Positions 33,401-34,578 of a DNA stretch of 34,578 bases are shown piece by piece. Origin of the DNA: Chitinophaga pinensis. Lineage in GTDB: Bacteria > Bacteroidota > Bacteroidia > UKL13-3. The stretch covers positions 1 through 34,578 of the forward strand of contig CAMCEM010000013.1 of assembly GCA_945873755.1 (NCBI GenBank), in the 5' to 3' direction. Under the pieces are notes generated by a model, which saw only the letters and a list, made by a program, of their open reading frames with translations, had not been told where the DNA came from and ran no database searches. Positions within the stretch are counted from its first letter, which is position 1. Every line of letters begins with the position of its first letter. The position numbers and the translations under genes were made by a program.

Positions 33401-34459
33401 ACAGCTGTATTTAAAAATAATGTAATTGGTGGAATTCCATCAGGATGGGCTGGTAGATTGGCTAGTAATTCAGATACTTTGGCTTTAACAAGTAGTTCAC
33501 AAGTTGCTGCTTGGGTGGTAACAAATGCAACTGATACTTTTAATACTTCAAACGAAGTAAATTTAGTAAGACCATTTAATTATAATAACCCTAACTATGC
33601 TCCTGCAAGTAATTCTGTTGCAGTTGGAGGTTCAAATTTTACAACAGGAAAAACACCTTTCAATTCAACTCCAATTGTTGATTTTACATTTGCTCCTACT
33701 GTACCTAATTCTAAAACCTATAACTTTACAAATACTACCAATACAAGAGGTATTGCTACAACTTACAAGTGGGATTTTGGTGGTTTTGGTACATCAACTC
33801 AAGAAAATCCTTCATTTACATTTACTAATAATGGTAGCTATATTGTAAAATTAACTGCAACCAACATTTTTGATTCATCTTTTTCAAATAAGACAGTTGT
33901 TGTTAATGTTTCTGACAAACCAGCAGCAAACTTTACATTTGTTCAAGGTACTGCTGCAGGGTCGCGTGATTTCACTTTCACAAATACAACTGACGAAAAA
34001 GGTTCAGCTACTACTTATGCTTGGGACTTTGGTGTTTCAACTTCAACTACTGATACTTCATCGGCTAAAAACCCAGATTATACTTATGCAGCTAATGGAA
34101 CTTACACAGTTCGTTTAATAGCTAGCAATGCATTTTTAGCTGATACAATTACCAAAACTGTTACTGTGCAAGCAGTAAATATTAATGAAGCATCAAATAC
34201 TTTAAATAAAGTAAATGTTTTCCCTAACCCAGCTAACGATAATGTAACTGTATCATTTAATTTAGTAAATGCTAATTTAGTAACAATTGAGTTAATTGAT
34301 TTAACTGGTAAAACTATTAGAATTACTGATTCAATGAAATTAAATTCAGGATTAAATGAAATTACATTAAATGTAGCAGACGTTAAACAAGGTGTTTATT
34401 TTGTTAAACTAAGTACAGAAGAAGTAATTAAAACAACAAGATTAGTTATTGTAAAATAA
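30425..34459 (+). CDS. Large secreted protein with duplicated beta-helix-like + PKD modules and T9SS type A sorting domain
   Basis: 1344 residues from the ATG at 30425; an in-frame TTG at 30395 overlaps the promoter and would extend the signal peptide (KKITITVLMSVFSILAFSQ). Residues 21-455 and 638-1072 are near-identical domains: NATLTIQAGTIIRGTGKGAL, then GDWGGLVITGK, DDDDSSGVL, GDDSYEWFGG, GIDDDFD and GRLASNSDTL. This Asp-rich, right-handed-beta-helix-like family of Bacteroidota surface proteins has no known function and is often mislabelled. Each is followed by two PKD domains (about 465-635 and 1082-1255; WDFG motifs). The C-terminus from VNVFPNPANDNV (about 1263) is a T9SS sorting domain. 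The Asp clusters suggest calcium binding. Probably works with the adjacent TonB receptor at the cell surface. Confidence 0.9.
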   Translation: MKKITITVLMSVFSILAFSQNNFFTPTTYRGAIDTDTTKDWTKGWTNWDPANTVYPATTVNINAGDITSNTTWTKDNVYLLNDGYVYVTNNATLTIQAGTIIRGTGKGALIICRGAKLIANGTLAEPIIFTSSKAVGLRAPGDWGGLVITGKGVHNLVQGDTAAAEGGIAKPVIGSGLIDGRHGGNDDDDSSGVLKFVRVEYAGIPLSTAANSEINGITFYSVGRKTLVENVQVSFCGDDSYEWFGGAVNCKRLIAYAGIDDDFDTDNGYKGLVQFAIALRIPQNADQSGSNAFECDNDANGSARLPRTTPVFSNVTIIGPLFSGQSVTPNANFGRAAHIRRNAAVSIVNSVLTGFPVAGLIIDSRRTNAGFQNGDAVFKNNVIGGIPSGWAGRLASNSDTLSLTTSAQVAAWVVSNGTDTFNTSNEVNLVRPFNYTNPNFAPTSNSVSKSGSNFNTGKTPYDAKPIVDFSNTNNLLNYTFTNLTNTKGYNTRYNWDFGVTSSSVDTSTATNPQFMFPGNGTYIVTLKATNDFDSTTFTKNIVVNVNLKPAADFNFAQANAATRDFIFNNNTNTKGFATSYSWDFGVASSSTDTSTMASPSFTFPANGFYTVSLKAKNQYDSIVVNKIVGVTVTVPQNNFFEYTSYRGALSSDTMQDWTKGWSNFEPTTTVYPPTTVNINAGDITANTTWTKNNVYLLNDGYVYVTNNATLSIEPGTIIRGTGKGALIIARGAKLNARGTKAEPIIFTSSKAAGLRAPGDWGGLVITGKAVHNLAQGDTAAAEGGIAKPVIGSGLIDGRHGGTDDDDSSGVLTYVRVEFAGIPLSTASNSEINGITLYSVGRKTLIDNVQVSYCGDDSYEWFGGTVNAKHLIAFAGIDDDFDCDNGFRGQVQFAIGARIPQNADQSGSNGFEVDNDANGSTASPRTAPIFSNVTLIGPIFAGQTVTPNANFGRAAHLRRNSAVTIVNSIFTGFPVAGLILDSRRTNAAFQNGTAVFKNNVIGGIPSGWAGRLASNSDTLALTSSSQVAAWVVTNATDTFNTSNEVNLVRPFNYNNPNYAPASNSVAVGGSNFTTGKTPFNSTPIVDFTFAPTVPNSKTYNFTNTTNTRGIATTYKWDFGGFGTSTQENPSFTFTNNGSYIVKLTATNIFDSSFSNKTVVVNVSDKPAANFTFVQGTAAGSRDFTFTNTTDEKGSATTYAWDFGVSTSTTDTSSAKNPDYTYAANGTYTVRLIASNAFLADTITKTVTVQAVNINEASNTLNKVNVFPNPANDNVTVSFNLVNANLVTIELIDLTGKTIRITDSMKLNSGLNEITLNVADVKQGVYFVKLSTEEVIKTTRLVIVK
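30485..34186 (+). repeat. Tandem duplication, 1851-bp period
   Basis: Unit 1 begins at Asn21 (30485) and unit 2 at Asn638 (32336). The offset is 1851 bases at the start, at GATTGGGGTGG (30851/32702), at GAATGGTTTGG (31151/33002) and at the end of the beta-helix domain (31718/33569). It becomes 1860 in the first PKD. Differences are mostly at third codon positions. Confidence 0.9.
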
Positions 34460-34504
34460 TTTAAATTAATAAGCGACTAAATTCGCTATTTAAAATATGT
34501 TAAG

Positions 34505-34540
34505 TAAAAAAAGCATCTCATTTTGAGATGCTTTTTTTTT
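34505..34540 (+). terminator. Terminator of the duplicated surface protein gene
   Basis: Stem GCATCTCA/TGAGATGC (34513-34520 with 34524-34531), loop TTT, with flanking A and T runs. It lies about 50 bases after the stop codon. Confidence 0.85.
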
Positions 34541-34578
34541 GATTTGAGAAATAAAAATTTGTAATAATTCCAAGCTTT

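Noticed and set aside
27425..34459. SusC/SusD polysaccharide utilisation locus
   Set aside because: There is no SusD-like lipoprotein or glycoside hydrolase; the partner gene is a T9SS-exported beta-helix-like protein.

Overview
This AT-rich window comes from a member of the Bacteroidota (phylum confident, family not determinable from the sequence alone). The support is: three secreted proteins ending in type IX secretion (T9SS type A) sorting domains, a TonB-dependent receptor with an N-terminal carboxypeptidase-regulatory-like domain, phylum-typical families (DUF4834, DUF3108, FIST plus PAS kinase, tandem FKBP lipoprotein/periplasmic isomerases), promoter matches to the Bacteroidota TAnnTTTG -7 element, and little Shine-Dalgarno signal. 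Most genes look like ordinary chromosomal functions. No prophage, CRISPR array, rRNA or tRNA was seen.

Layout. 1-1473 (minus strand): the start of a saccharopine-dehydrogenase-like gene that runs off the left edge, a 45-residue small protein, and a Mn-type superoxide dismutase, each separated by hairpins. 1824-3942 (plus): an OmpA-family envelope protein, then a tight DUF4834/FkbM methyltransferase pair. 4003-8322: a two-gene sensory unit, a FIST-domain protein followed by a soluble six-PAS histidine kinase, behind a good promoter. 8409-9200: a small secreted protein with a CX4CH motif. It converges, over a shared bidirectional terminator, on a DUF3108 protein (9262-10068, minus). 10233-19088 (minus): a 2951-residue secreted protein built of 28 Ig/PKD-like repeats, which fall into a repeating order of four subtypes. 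19402-21654: purL, carrying two short dispersed-repeat-like sequences inside its reading frame. 21735-22435: a small scar-like stretch with a gene broken by one early stop codon and a cluster of hairpins. 22501-27071: nrnA followed by four consecutive FKBP-type prolyl isomerase genes, apparently one operon. 27425-34459: a TonB-dependent receptor and a 1344-residue secreted protein made of an exact 1851-bp-period duplicated module. Each has its own terminator.

The most interesting signal is regulatory. Upstream of the TonB receptor are four TAAC direct repeats spaced exactly 11, 11 and 11 bp, ending about 21 bp before a -7-like element. Upstream of the neighbouring duplicated beta-helix-like secreted protein are TAACATT repeats at nearly the same distances from its own -7-like element. 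This is the geometry used by PhoB/OmpR-family regulators. It suggests that the receptor and the secreted protein are a co-regulated surface system, perhaps for nutrient (for example phosphate) capture. The nature of the signal is inference.

Other points worth checking are the tetrad order and one hybrid repeat in the giant protein, the in-frame repeat insertions in purL, and the FKBP array in which the first three proteins carry a degenerate N-terminal FKBP-like domain.
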